A stretch of 22,500 bases of DNA, from the NCBI GenBank assembly GCA_015478945.1, contig JABUQX010018394.1, forward strand, positions 1 to 22,500, in the 5' to 3' direction. The notes under the pieces are model-generated. The model had not been told where the DNA came from, ran no database searches, and worked only from the letters and a program-made list of their open reading frames with translations. Origin of the DNA: Trachelipus rathkii (taxonomy: Eukaryota > Arthropoda > Malacostraca > Isopoda > Trachelipodidae). Both the position numbers and the translations under genes were made by a program. Below, one piece after another: positions 9,482 through 19,159 of the stretch. How positions within the stretch are numbered: the stretch's first letter is position 1; every line of letters starts with the position of its first letter.

Positions 9482-9487
9482 TAATAT
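9482..9487. repeat. Target-site duplication, right copy (taatat)
   Basis: Exact match to 5671-5676. Read on the minus strand it sits at codon positions 2-3 of a His, all of an Ile and the first base of the next codon, the same phase as in the left copy. Confidence 0.7.
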
Positions 9488-10080
9488 GGTGTTGTTGATA
9501 AAATTCTTTTATAACTTCACTTACATAGTCTGGAGGTATACAATAACATGGGTGGGCATAACTTTTTGATACATCATCATGCAAACCATTTCTTCTTTTT
9601 CAAAAAATAATTTTGCTTTATTAATTTTAAAGTAGACTTTTCTTTCTTAGGTAACAGCTCTATCAAGTTTTTATCTGTATTTATTTTTGGTTTTATTTGA
9701 TCAATTTAAAATTTACCTTCATTTTAAAGTTTTCTGCTAACAATTTTGTATTTTTATTACAAGTAGAAAGCAGGTTAACAAAAATATTTCGTAAAAATTC
9801 CGCTTCTTTTTAATTTATTTTATTTTCTTTTGATTCTCCCTCTGTATCTTTCCCTATTTCTTATCTTCTATTGACAGACAGATTATCCATTGTGTGAGTG
9901 TTTTGCAATTGATTGAGAACTTCCACCTCATTAGTTGCTTGATTGATAGCCGACTTGGATGGAAGAAAATTGGAGGAAGAATCAAGTTTAGTCGCCTTCT
10001 GTGTGGTAGTCAGCACATTCGTTTGCTCGTCTTCATGCAGAATTTTGTTAGCAATTAAATTTTTTAATAAAGCATGCATT
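9488..10080 (-). pseudogene. Gypsy 1 RNase H-integrase linker and start of the zinc finger
   Basis: Minus-strand open frame 10079-9861 reads MHALLKNLIANKILHEDEQ and continues as a polar, Thr/Asn-rich stretch to VNRR and a stop. After decayed sequence, frame 9584-9488 reads YVSEVIKEFYQQHHI, which leads into the zinc-binding domain of integrase (first His region), and is then interrupted by the LINE poly(A). The linker, about 160 codons long, has no domain that I recognise. A long charged linker also occurs in the plus-strand Gypsy element. Confidence 0.6.
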
Positions 10081-10430
10081 CTACTTGATCGTTATAATTT
10101 TTAATTCTATATTGTAAACGCTTAAAAACATTAATTTCTTTATATTTCTAGCTTTATAATTTTGGCAATCATTTGTTTTATTTATTTTATTTGAAAATTC
10201 TCGTGAACTGGAGAGAATTTTTATCTGTTTAACTACCAGCAAAAAAATATACCGCCTAAATATCTTAGCAACCCCCAATAATAATGTATTTACCGGAGCG
10301 TATTTATGCTCAGCAGCATTCAGATTCCTCTATAAAGTGCAAAATGTGCACTTGGCTCATTATTGGCCATAATTACAGATGACAATGCTTGTTCTGACGC
10401 TTAAATATAAATTTAAGAGGCTCACTCGTC
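10081..10430 (-). pseudogene. Gypsy 1 RNase H domain
   Basis: Degrades the RNA strand during reverse transcription. On the minus strand near 10390 it reads ASEQALSSVIMANNEP; normally T-D-A-S precedes this, but the Asp codon is lost to an indel. A second frame near 10310 reads NAAEHKYAPVNT, the conserved Ala/Tyr block. Frame 10278-10081 then reads RRYIFLLVVKQIKILSS and SNKINKTNDCQNYKARN. Order and spacing fit Ty3/Gypsy RNase H. Several frameshifts and stops; inactive. Confidence 0.75.
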
Positions 10431-10559
10431 ACAGGATAAGCCAGTTTCGAGGCATTTTTTATCGCATTTTTAATATTTTAAATAGCAGTTTCAATTTTCC
10501 CTGACCATTTAAATTTTTTTTTCGAATAACTTTTACCCCTTAGAAAATTATAGAGGTAC

Positions 10560-11400
10560 CGTGATGTGTGAAACGCAAGCAAATTATGTCTATAAAGACT
10601 AATGCGACATAAAAATGACCACATCTCTTATGTTTTTCGGCGACTTTGTTTGCAATGTTTTATTTATTTTTTTCAGGCAGTGAAAATTCATTGCTCTCTT
10701 GTACTAAAAATCCCAGATATTTAAGTTTAGCTATTTCAAATTCACACAGCCCCATTTATTTTATTTTTTTTAAATAAGCTAATTGCTCAATCTGAAGCGC
10801 CAACAGGACAGCGTGGTCGGCTTCATTTGTTGAGGAATGGAGTATATCTTCTATATACACATATACTTCCCCTAAGCTCCCCAAAAAGTGCAGACTTAAC
10901 CATTGAAAAAACGTGGCACTCTTTTCAAAGCCAAGAGGTAGATGGCTGAATGAATAGGTTATCAGGGGACTTCTGATTATAAAATATTATTGATTTTCTT
11001 TCGCTATTGGTAAATGATAATAAGCATTTGTTAAGTCTAGTTTTATGTAATTTTAGTCTTTAAATGAGAAAATATCCTGAAAATTACGTAAGGTAAAAGC
11101 GTCAGCTTGAACTTTGTCGTTAAAAAGGCAAAAAGTGCAAATTAATCTGACGCTACCGTTAGGCTTCTCAAAGATCGAAATGGGAAAATTCCACCAAGCC
11201 GAAGCCTTTGTAAAGGCCTTCTCAAAGATCGAAATGGGAAAATTCCACCAAGCCGAAGCCTTTGTAAAGGCTTTCGCTTCAACCAACCGTTGTATCTCTA
11301 TTTTTGTTAGGGTGAAGAACTTTTGGGATATACGTCGCTCTCTCAATTGGATGGGAGACCCGACAGGGGGAAAATAGGGGCTATCTCCTCTAAGATACTG
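10560..11400 (-). pseudogene. Gypsy 1 reverse transcriptase domain
   Basis: Minus-strand open frame 11346-11053 reads RRISQKFF, then IQRLVEAKAF, an 18-residue segment present twice (see the 54-bp duplication), and KPNGSVRLICTFCLFN, the fingers block. After a frameshift, LDLTNAYYHLPIA (near 11040) is motif A with its catalytic Asp. SHLPLGFEKSATFFQ (near 10950) is motif B. VYVYIEDILHSST (10863-10825) is motif C, where the usual Y-x-D-D reads Y-I-E-D (Glu codon 10851-10849). EIAKLKYLGFLVQES near 10710 is the thumb-side block. A stop and frameshifts confirm decay. Confidence 0.9.
11164..11271. repeat. Perfect 54-bp tandem duplication inside RT
   Basis: 11164-11217 and 11218-11271 are identical over all 54 bases. 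The unit is 18 codons, so the duplication keeps the RT frame on the minus strand and repeats the segment AFTKASAWWNFPISIFEK. The perfect identity amid an otherwise decayed gene implies a recent event, or a local assembly artefact. Confidence 0.95.
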
Positions 11401-11409
11401 CGTGTAATC

Positions 11410-11576
<167 letters not shown>

Positions 11577-11689
11577 ATTAGCAAGGGTGACATCATTCAA
11601 GCACGCTCTCTCTCCACTTCCATCTTTCTTTCTCTCTTCTTTTCGCTCAACATGTGTTTCAAGTAGTTTATACCAAATTTTCATTTCCT

Positions 11690-12000
11690 CAATCCTTATA
11701 AGAAGATTTTCAGGAATTAATATTAAAACCATAATTTTGCAAGAATGGAATTCCAAATATGTAAGTTTGCAGCCCGATCGTAAAGACCTCTACATAATAA
11801 TCTCTTCATAAACTTAAATCTATTGCAATTTTCTTTATAGAATGAACTCTTATCATTATTGTGTCCGACTGTACCACTTTTTCATTTTCCTCAGTCGGAA
11901 CTATATTTAACTGATTTCCGCAATCTATAAGGAACATTCTCTGAGAAATTTTATCTTTAATAATATATAGCTTAAAAACACCTTGGTTATTTATATTATT
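11690..12000 (-). pseudogene. Gypsy 1 retropepsin-like protease
   Basis: Aspartic protease that cleaves Gag-Pol. On the minus strand from about 11980 it reads NQGVFKLYIIKDKISQ, then MFLIDCGNQLNIVPT, with the active-site triad D-C-G in place of the usual D-T-G or D-S-G. Next come IRVHSIKKIAIDLSL (the flap side) and, near 11740 in another frame, IFGIPFLQNYGFNIN, matching the I-L-G-x-D-F-L block with a missing Asp. A stop lies between the blocks. The plus-strand Gypsy protease has the same D-C-G. Confidence 0.75.
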
Positions 12001-12009
12001 ATTATTTTA

Positions 12010-12270
12010 ATAGTCTGATCCCCAATTTTGGGGGTACTCTAAATTAGCAGAGGAGTCGGTCTCTAGGGCGGACGGATTATGGCCAGATGGGGCTCATCTA
12101 TTCCTATTTATGATTGGAACTCTCTGACTTTCATTTATAGGAAATTGTTCTTCTTTACAAATATGGTAATTTCAATCTAGTGACTATTAAGACTAAATAA
12201 ATCTAACTTATTGCAGTTGTTTATCAAACTACTATCTCAAGATTTGAGATTAGATATTATATTTGAATAT
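12010..12270 (-). other. Gypsy 1 gag-protease spacer, decayed
   Basis: Between the gag Cys/His box and the protease the minus strand shows polar, stop-interrupted sequence and no clear domain. It is assigned to the element only by position. Confidence 0.4.
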
Positions 12271-12279
12271 ATATTATTA

Positions 12280-13495
12280 GATAAATTTCTATTAATTTTA
12301 AACATATTTACCTTCCTTCCTACTCCCTCCGACGCGGCTTTCCAGGTTTGGGAAGTAGCCTGTCCCGTTTGGGGGAAGACTAAGCTGTACATAAGAAGTA
12401 TTCAGAATGGTATGTGTAACTCCTATGCAAAAATGAGCATGTAGTTTGCATAGCTCAGCCAGAGTTTCAGCATTCACAGTGTTACCAAATCTTCGAACTC
12501 TGGTCCCGTTTCATATATTTTGGGTGCGAGGTTTATCTTCGGCAAATTGTTTTTTGATCGCCATTTGACATAGCTGTTCTATCACTTGCTTCATGATCTA
12601 CAAGAATTCCTTCATCTGGTAGATGACTTCTCTCAATAGTTTTCGGTTTTCCATATAAAGTTTGTTTTTGTTCTTGATTTCTCGGCTCGCTGAGTTAGAG
12701 CGTCTTGCGTTCCGGTGGAACTCAGTTTGGAGATGAGTAACCGTTGCCCGATATACTCTCCAGCTTCTCTGGTAGGGGTGGTTGAAATCGTTGTGCTAAA
12801 TTATTTTATGCAAATTATCGTCTAACTTAGTCAGATTTCTATGTTACTGTCATAGGCTAAAGACATTAAACTTTCTGGATTTGATAAGGTAACTCTGATA
12901 GGAAAAGCTCCTGAGCAAATTGGGTATTATTTTCTAGTAAGAGATTGAAATTTTCAAGTGTTCAATAATGTAATTTACTCTTGCCAATATGTAGAAGAAT
13001 TTCGTTCCCTTTTTTGAATATTTCTCTTATCCTACTTCTCAAATTGGAAGAAAAGGTTTCTTCGATATCCGCAATTAAGTGCTGATAGCTTTCTTCGAGC
13101 GGGAACTCTATTGTAGACACTATAATGTTCTGTTGAATAGAGGGTAAAATTCATACACATTCACTCCATTCAATTTAAAAATTGCTGTTGTGGAATGTAA
13201 CCAGTTCATGACATCATGAACATCCAAGGCAGGCAGCGCATTCATTGTAGGCTTGTAGGTTTTGGATCATCAAAGGGTGTGGGGAAAAGTTGGGGGAGAG
13301 AAAATCTTAGCGACTTAGGCGTTGAGAAGGTAATTTTTCTTCCTCTGAGCTTGAGTCAGTGTATTCCATCATTGAGGATTTTGGGGAAGCTCTTGGCATG
13401 ATGGCGTGGCTGCAAGGGGTACTGTGAGGTATCTGAGGATGAAGATTTTTCCTACGCATTCGTAGGCGGAAGGGTGGCTTCTTTGTAATTTGCAT
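12280..13495 (-). pseudogene. Gypsy 1 gag
   Basis: Structural protein that packages element RNA. Minus-strand blocks in order: an N-terminal polar segment ending EYTDSSSEEEKLPSQ (13495-13307); ALPALDVHDVMNWLHSTTA followed by IFKLNGV (near 13230-13150), the start of the capsid domain; ESYQHLIADIEETFSSNLRS (near 13090-13030); ENNTQFAQELFLSELPYQ (near 12930), the end of capsid; and LCKLHAHFC near 12450, where C-x2-H (12450-12439) matches the first half of the C-H-C-C box of the plus-strand gag. Several frameshifts and stops. DVMNWLHSTTAIFKLN here and DVINWLSATTAIFKLN at 17369-17416 show the two gags are homologous. Confidence 0.8.
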
Positions 13496-13500
13496 GACCG

Positions 13501-15138
13501 AAAGCGAACAAAAAATTCCTTTGGCTTTAAAAAATTGGTTTTGATTTGAAGGTGGAAAAATTGCTTTTTTTTTTAAAGGTCACCTTTTCTTAGGTTTTTC
13601 GTGACTTAAGGTGTTTAAGCTTTTCACCTTTACCCTAATTAAAGTGAATTCTGTTTTGTAATAGAAATTAACTTCTTTTCGGAAATTTTTAATCAGTAAG
13701 CACTGTTTGTTTCAGTACTATCACTTTAGTTAGTAATTTCATCACGAAATTAATTATAACTATCTAATCGGCAATTGTACAAAAAAACTGCGTAGTTTTT
13801 TTATTTTTGTGAGCCTTTAACAATCCAATTATATTTTTCATGCCAAATAGTAGAAATAATTGTTCTTAAAAATTATAACAGCCAACTCTAGTAAAAGTAG
13901 AAGTAAAATGAGTCTCTTAAACATATTGAAACCATTTATTAAGGAGAATTTTAGTTTTATATTTCTTGTACCTATTGATTTCTCAGTTTAATATTTAAAA
14001 GTTGAAGAAAGAGATAATGGTTAGGAAAATTAATCTTTCTACCCACCCTATGAAACCTTTCATGTTCAGTGAAAGCCTTAAATTAAAGGAATTCACTAGA
14101 GAAGAAGAAAAAAATTCCCAAAAAATATTTTATTTTTATGACCCACAAAATTTTTTTTTTTTCCCACGAGGGAATGTCGATGCTCATTTATATTCTTGAG
14201 GAAGCAAGACCTATATAACCGATCCTGCAGAAAAAAAATTAGACCGTCCAAAATTTATTAAAAAAGCAAAAATTTCCTTTATTTATAGTGCAACTAAATA
14301 TCCATGGCTTGCCATTAACTCTTAATCCCACTTTAATCTATCCCAAATAGAGGCCTGAATCCTCATGTGAGTAGTTCAGTGTTTAAACTGACATACAACA
14401 AAGTCAGCCAAATTTGCAGCTTCAGCGCCCAGGGAAAGAAGAATTAAAGAAATCACTTCAGAATCAAAAGTTTTTTTTCCTATTCATTATCTCTTTCTGT
14501 TTAGCCTAAAAACTTGGAGAAAAAAAAATAAACCTGCTAAATTTCAATTTATAACATATGTATAGATAATAGATAATATACTTTTTTTACTTCAACTTCA
14601 TGAGAATTGACTTGCAAGTATTATGCACCTTAGGCCTGTATGATTCCATACTCCTTAATCAGAATCTTAATCATACTAGTAATCCATTTAATTTTATTTT
14701 GAAAATAAAATTGATTTAGCGTTGGGAAGGAGCTGAGGGGAGGTAATTATGGAGTTCTATGAGACCAGCTTGGATAGGTCCTATATTTTTAATAGATTTT
14801 AGTTTGACCTATTTGTAACTATAGCTACTCTTACAATTGCTGGGAAAATTTAATTTATAAATATATTGTCCCAGTATAGATATATGGGCAGAAATCTATA
14901 GGTCAAAAATAATCATTTATTTAGCATATAAATAACAAGCAGAATTGAAGTTAGAAGCCCCTTTTTTGCTATACCTAAAAATTTAACCCAATAATTTTTT
15001 TACCGCACAAGGCCCCATTTTCGTGGTATACTCATATACAATTTAATTTCCGCAGGGGAACTGAAGGAGGTTCATGAAAACACCGCTTACTCGTATCCAA
15101 TCATCATCCAGTCACCCAGATCCAACGTATCGTTGATC
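13501..15138. other. AT-rich sequence, no gene recognised
   Basis: Upstream side of Gypsy 1 gag, so its leader and 5' LTR should be here if preserved, but I find no PBS-like motif and no similarity by eye to the LTR-like region at 16316-16789. Visible structures are small: a 9-bp perfect hairpin aaaaaaact/agttttttt with loop gcgt (13781-13802), and inverted tttgacctat/ataggtcaaa (14803-14812 and 14898-14907). The 65-codon open frame at 14002-14199 shows no domain. Confidence 0.5.
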
Positions 15139-15256
<118 letters not shown>

Positions 15257-15303
15257 ACTAGGATTAAGAAATAATTTTTCTTAACCTTCAGAATTTACCT
15301 TTT

Positions 15304-15361
<58 letters not shown>
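15304..15361. repeat. (TA)n microsatellite
   Basis: TA dinucleotide tract with one T insertion, about 50 bp after the (TTA)n tract. Confidence 0.95.
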
Positions 15362-15363
<2 letters not shown>

Positions 15364-15896
15364 TACACTTTCCCTATGCTCGAATATATAAAACTATAAA
15401 CTCTTACTGCTGCTGCTAACTACCTTTAAATATATATATATATTTTTTTTTTTTTTTCAAAATTTATTTTGGCTAAAGTCGAGATTGGATTTTTATATTT
15501 AAATTTCATGATTTTTCTACATTTGAACCTCATTTTTCGGTTCAACAATAATCATTAAGGTATGTGGGGTTAAAAGGTCACTCTATGGGTTTTAACAAAA
15601 ATATATTCTTGATTGATTAATAAAGATGGGATAATTTTTATAGTTATCAATATATTACCTTAATTCATTGCAATAATAAAATTTATATTTAAAAAATATA
15701 TATTCTTCTCCTTAAGAACATCACAAATATTATATTTGGTTTACAAATCGCTCACCGGGAGTCATATCAACCTGTCCTCTTCCGACTCTGTCGTAAGCAA
15801 TTCTGTCCAGCTTCCGGCTTTTTAAAAGCCTTGATATCTTGGGTGTTCATGCGGCAGCCGATCAGAAAAAGAATCATAACAAATTTTAAAAGAAAT
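15362..15896. other. Non-coding sequence, nothing recognised
   Basis: AT-rich sequence with a short T-run (about 15445-15457). No open frame with a recognisable domain and no clear repeat, except that it leads into the 50-bp tandem unit. Confidence 0.5.
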
Positions 15897-16018
15897 ACTC
15901 TCTATGAAACGGATTTTGACTAAGTCATACAGTCCTAACTTTGTTTACTCTCTATGAAACGGATTTTGACTCTCTATGAAACGGATTTTGACTAAGTCAT
16001 ACAGTCCTAACTTTGTTT
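15897..16018 (+). repeat. 50-bp tandem repeat, full-partial-full
   Basis: A 50-bp unit beginning actctctatgaaacgg (15897-15946) is repeated exactly at 15969-16018. Between them sits a 22-bp partial copy of its start (15947-15968). All three are identical where they overlap. It produces a short false open frame at 15976. Function unknown. Confidence 0.95.
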
Positions 16019-16082
16019 ATATAAATATCCCTTCTACAGATATTACTTTAATTGGATTGAGAGTCTATATGAACTTTCAGTA

Positions 16083-16093
16083 CACAAACACAT

Positions 16094-16139
<46 letters not shown>

Positions 16140-16205
16140 CTTAATATTATATATATAACTGCTATATATATATATATATATATATAACATATATATATAT
16201 AACTG

Positions 16206-16236
<31 letters not shown>
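16083..16236. repeat. (CA)n/(TA)n compound microsatellite
   Basis: Short CA-rich lead followed by three TA tracts separated by aactgct-containing spacers. It lies just left of the putative LTR. Confidence 0.95.
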
Positions 16237-16239
<3 letters not shown>

Positions 16240-16411
16240 CTATATATAGATGAAAGTACGATAGGGGAATCGCGCAAGACAATGGCATGCAGTGTCTTGG
16301 GGGTATATGCATCTCTGTAGAGGGCTATTATCACCCATATCACTTTGCATTAATGGTGGTCTACTTCATACTTACACTCTGTACATTATTTGAAAGTCAA
16401 GTGTTTGGCGC

Positions 16412-16437
16412 CTCTTTTCCTTCGCGGAGGAAAAGAG
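16412..16437 (+). promoter_or_regulatory. 10-bp perfect hairpin in putative LTR
   Basis: ctcttttcct (16412-16421), loop tcgcgg, aggaaaagag (16428-16437). A perfect inverted repeat in otherwise non-repetitive sequence. It may form in the element RNA; role unknown. Confidence 0.7.
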
Positions 16438-16450
16438 TGCCTAACGAACA

Positions 16451-16491
16451 ATGATTGGTGCTTGGGTCCTGAAGGGACGCCACCGAATCAT
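16451..16491 (+). promoter_or_regulatory. Second, nested hairpin in putative LTR
   Basis: atgattggtg (16451-16460) pairs with caccgaatcat (16481-16491) through 10 bp with one bulged G. A small internal stem gtcc/ggac (16466-16469 and 16475-16478) lies in its loop. It follows the first hairpin by 13 nt, so the region is probably a structured RNA segment. Confidence 0.55.
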
Positions 16492-16711
16492 ACCCGGGAG
16501 TCTTGTAGCGAACCTCTTAGTGTGAGGATGCCCTACATAAATTGTTAGATTTAACTAAAGGCCGGCAGGTCTATTTAGGATAGGGAATTAGTGCATTATC
16601 TTATTAGTTAGTCTGTGAAATTCATAATAGTGCTAACGTTGATATATGCCCATCTATTACTTACCCATTGTTTAATGAAAATCATCTTTGTATTGTTTAT
16701 CTAACTATCAT

Positions 16712-16717
16712 AATAAA
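16712..16717 (+). promoter_or_regulatory. AATAAA poly(A) signal in putative LTR
   Basis: Canonical hexamer about 70 bp upstream of the inferred LTR right end. The position suits cleavage at the R/U5 border, but single hexamers are frequent in AT-rich DNA. Confidence 0.4.
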
Positions 16718-16792
16718 CCAACTACGAGGAAAGTGCTCTAATTATCCCCCCATGCTATGACTGTCGAAGTGATTTCGGCCTAGACGTCATTT

Positions 16793-16811
16793 TGGTGAAC
16801 CCAGGAGCGAC
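16793..16811 (+). other. Primer-binding-site-like sequence
   Basis: tggtgaacccaggagcgac. It starts with TGG, complementary to the CCA end of a tRNA, three bases after the inferred LTR end and about 310 bp before the gag start. The first six bases (tggtga) agree with a tRNA-Trp-type primer, used by some CsRn1-like elements, but the rest diverges, so the primer is not assigned. Confidence 0.5.
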
Positions 16812-16828
16812 AGGGGGCTAAACCCCCT
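16812..16828 (+). other. GC hairpin directly after the PBS-like site
   Basis: aggggg, loop ctaaa, ccccct: a perfect 6-bp stem abutting the PBS-like sequence. A stable leader hairpin next to the primer site could matter for priming or packaging; this is inference. Confidence 0.6.
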
Positions 16829-16855
16829 AATTGGAGTCAGATACATTAATAATTG

Positions 16856-16882
16856 AAAAAAAAAAAAAAAAAAAAAAAAAAA
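16856..16882. repeat. A27 homopolymer in Gypsy 2 leader
   Basis: Twenty-seven A residues between the PBS-like site and gag. No 5' truncated LINE or SINE body is evident directly upstream, so it is probably slippage rather than an insertion tail. Confidence 0.85.
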
Positions 16883-17121
16883 TCCGGTACTTTCTCGTCA
16901 GTTCAGTGCTTAAAATATTGATAGTTGGATAAAGTAAATAAATTATTGGAGTCAAAATTAATAACGTGAAGAAAAAGTTTCTTATTAACATCATTTAAAA
17001 TAAGAAAAAAAGTCGTTATTACTTCGAAAGCGAAAATTCAAATTCAAGCTCTCGATTTAGGCCTAAAATCAACGCCTAAGAAGTGACTCAAAGCAGTTAG
17101 CAACAACAAACCCATAGAAAA

Positions 17122-18227
17122 ATGGTATCGACGAAGAAGCTGACTCTTAGGACTCAAACAAAGTCCACAAAAAGGGAAGGACCAAACTCCTCTCTTTTTA
17201 ACGCCTTTCCCCCTCTCTAATGAGGAGACGCCATCTGATTCTCGCTCCGAGAGCTGAGATGGAGCGACGCACCATCTTCGCGCCGGAAGGACGCGGCGTC
17301 ATGATGCCGACTCACCGTTAAGAACATACAGTCAATTAACATCAAGTCAATTACCAACCTTTGACCCCTACGATGTTATAAATTGGTTAAGTGCTACCAC
17401 AGCGATCTTCAAATTAAATCACATAGAAGACACCCACGAACGTGTTCGTTTGTTGGCTCCAATTTTACCCACAAATTTGGTCTCCAAAATCACTTTTTCA
17501 CTCTTCAAAGGCAGCAGCATATAATCTGCTATTACAAAACATGAAAAGTTTACCTCCCCATAGCAGGAACAGGATTCGGGGATGTCTTTAAACAAGGCAT
17601 GAGACCCGATGAATTGCCCAGTGAATATCTCCATCGTGTCAAGGGGGTATTGGGGAATAAGAGCTTCGATGTGCTGGTAGAACACAACCCCAAATTTGCG
17701 ATAGACCTCTTTTTAGAGCAGATGCCCCAAAATATTCAGATGTCAGTGTATTCATTAGCTGAAGAAAATGACCAATGGTCAAAGTTTCAGACGATCTTTA
17801 TAAGAATTTTGTTCGAAAAGGAAGAAATTATCATCAACCAAACGAAGAACAGACTTGGAGCTCTGTAAATTCTGTACGTAACAAAACAGACTCCGCCTAC
17901 CTTCTTCCCAACGCGCGCAACCAAGAGCGCCAACATGAAACTGAGAGCAAAAGTGAAGGTCAAATCGCCCACCAGATGGCCAACCTCACAAAGATTGTGA
18001 CCGAGCTCGCACACGACTTTCAGCTGTTCATTAAAAACCAAACGGACTCAGCTGAGAGAGGAAATAGGACACGCGAGAAAAGTAGGTCACGCTACTCAGA
18101 ATCAGATACAAATGGATACAGTAAAGCCTTTAATAACGCTGTCAATCAATTATGTTTTTATCATGCTCGTTATCTCTTCAAAGCCTACAAATGTGAAAGC
18201 AATGAGTGTCCTATGTATCCATATTAA
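17122..18227 (+). pseudogene. Gypsy 2 gag with C-H-C-C box
   Basis: Gag of the plus-strand element. The ATG at 17122 starts MVSTKKLTLRTQTKSTKRE, open to a stop near 17220. Frame 2 continues with NEETPSDSRSES, then QLPTFDPYDVINWLSATTA, IFKLNHIEDTHERVRLLAP (to 17528), the capsid start. Frame 1 (17545-17868) reads GDVFKQGMRPDELPSEYLHR, then FAIDLFLEQMPQNIQMSVYS, the capsid end. Frame 3 (17775-18227) carries a coiled, charged tail and a Cys/His box: LCFYHARYLFKAYKCESNEC (18150-18209), spacing C-x2-H-x9-C-x4-C. An unusual CHCC rather than CCHC box is described for CsRn1-type Gypsy gags. Frameshifts near 17220, 17535 and 17800-17860 inactivate it. Confidence 0.85.
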
Positions 18228-18611
18228 TATATGGTAATAACCAGAAAAATGCCCCATCATCGTCGGAAAACTGCTAACGAGGCTGCGAAATTTACCATCA
18301 AATAGAATAGCAGCCGTGAAAAACCTACTCAAAATAGGAAAGTGAGATTTAGTAATACCCTCCAAGTGATAAGTGACCCTATTACAAACAGTGAGGTGCT
18401 TAATGAAATAAACTTACTAAATAAAAGTGCTGAAGAATTAAATAAAAATTGTATCAATCATAATAACTCTATTAACCTTAAAAATAATAGTGAAATAACT
18501 ACTACTCCTACTACTACTACTTTACTACTACTACTACTATGCTATACTAATAATAATAACGTAATAATAATAAATAATAAATATAATAATAATAATAATA
18601 ATCATAATAAC

Positions 18612-18660
<49 letters not shown>

Positions 18661-19159
18661 TAATAATAACAATAATAATAATAATGTAATAATAATAATA
18701 ATAATAATAACGTGACAATGAAAATAATATTATTATTAAAAATAATGTGAACTATACTGATCCAGAAACTGATCAAAATATAAATACAATTACCAGCACT
18801 ACTCTGAACACAAAGAGTTGCAATGTTAAAAATAACAAGTAAAAATAGCTGCTGCCTAAATAAATAAAAATTTTATCAATGAATCCTATTCAATTTTCAC
18901 AAATGTACAAGGAAATGCATGATCCTTCTAGTTCAAAGAACTCTAAAAATTTAAATCTGAAAAGTAGTAGTAGTCCACAAAAATTTAGATTTTCCAATAA
19001 ATAAAAATATTATATAATAAATAATACTGATAGTAAACAAAGGTCTCAAAACAAATGTTTCAAACGATTTTGGTAATGTACGAAATGTCATTTTCGTACA
19101 CTGTCAATCATCGCATGTAGGACCATCTGCAAAATCAAATTTATTAGGAGGGTGTTATA
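18228..19159 (+). other. Gypsy 2 gag-protease spacer with trinucleotide expansion
   Basis: Polar, Asn/Lys-rich sequence with many stops. Frame 18342-18689 reads FSNTLQVISDPITNSEVLNE before entering an (ACT)n and (AAT)n tract. No zinc finger or enzyme motif is visible. It separates gag from protease by far more than usual, partly through microsatellite growth. Confidence 0.55.
18498..18712. repeat. (ACT)n then (AAT)n microsatellite
   Basis: ACT-rich tract (18498-18540) followed by impure AAT repeats to about 18712. In the plus-strand coding direction AAT reads as Asn, the same sense as the (AAT)n inside Gypsy 1 on the other strand. Confidence 0.93.

Larger units (their letters stand above)
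16316..16789 (+). repeat. Putative 5' LTR of Gypsy 2
   Basis: Bounded on the right by tca three bases before the PBS-like tggtgaaccc. The left end is uncertain: tgtagagggc at 16316 or tgtcttgggg at 16293 are TG-starting candidates. It contains a poly(A) signal aataaa (16712-16717) about 70 bp before the right end, as expected for R/U5, and two hairpins (16412-16437 and 16451-16491). Without the 3' LTR, which is outside the window, the boundaries cannot be confirmed. Confidence 0.5.

Noticed and set aside
14002..14199. 65-codon open frame as a small host gene
   Set aside because: No domain, low-complexity Phe run at a T tract, no splice or promoter evidence.
13501..14400. 5' LTR and PBS of Gypsy 1
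   Set aside because: I looked for a minus-strand TGG-type primer site and for similarity to 16316-16789 and saw neither.
14803..14907. MITE with tttgacctat/ataggtcaaa ends
   Set aside because: Only 10 bp match perfectly, no target-site duplication is visible, and the interior is AT-rich. Chance is likely.
15897..16018. CRISPR-like array
   Set aside because: Repeats are directly adjacent, one is partial, there are no spacers, and the context is eukaryotic.
16043..16312. Tyr/Ile-rich membrane-like frame
   Set aside because: Translation of TA and CA repeats.
17787..18041. Hydrophobic minus-strand frame
   Set aside because: Antisense shadow of Gypsy 2 gag.
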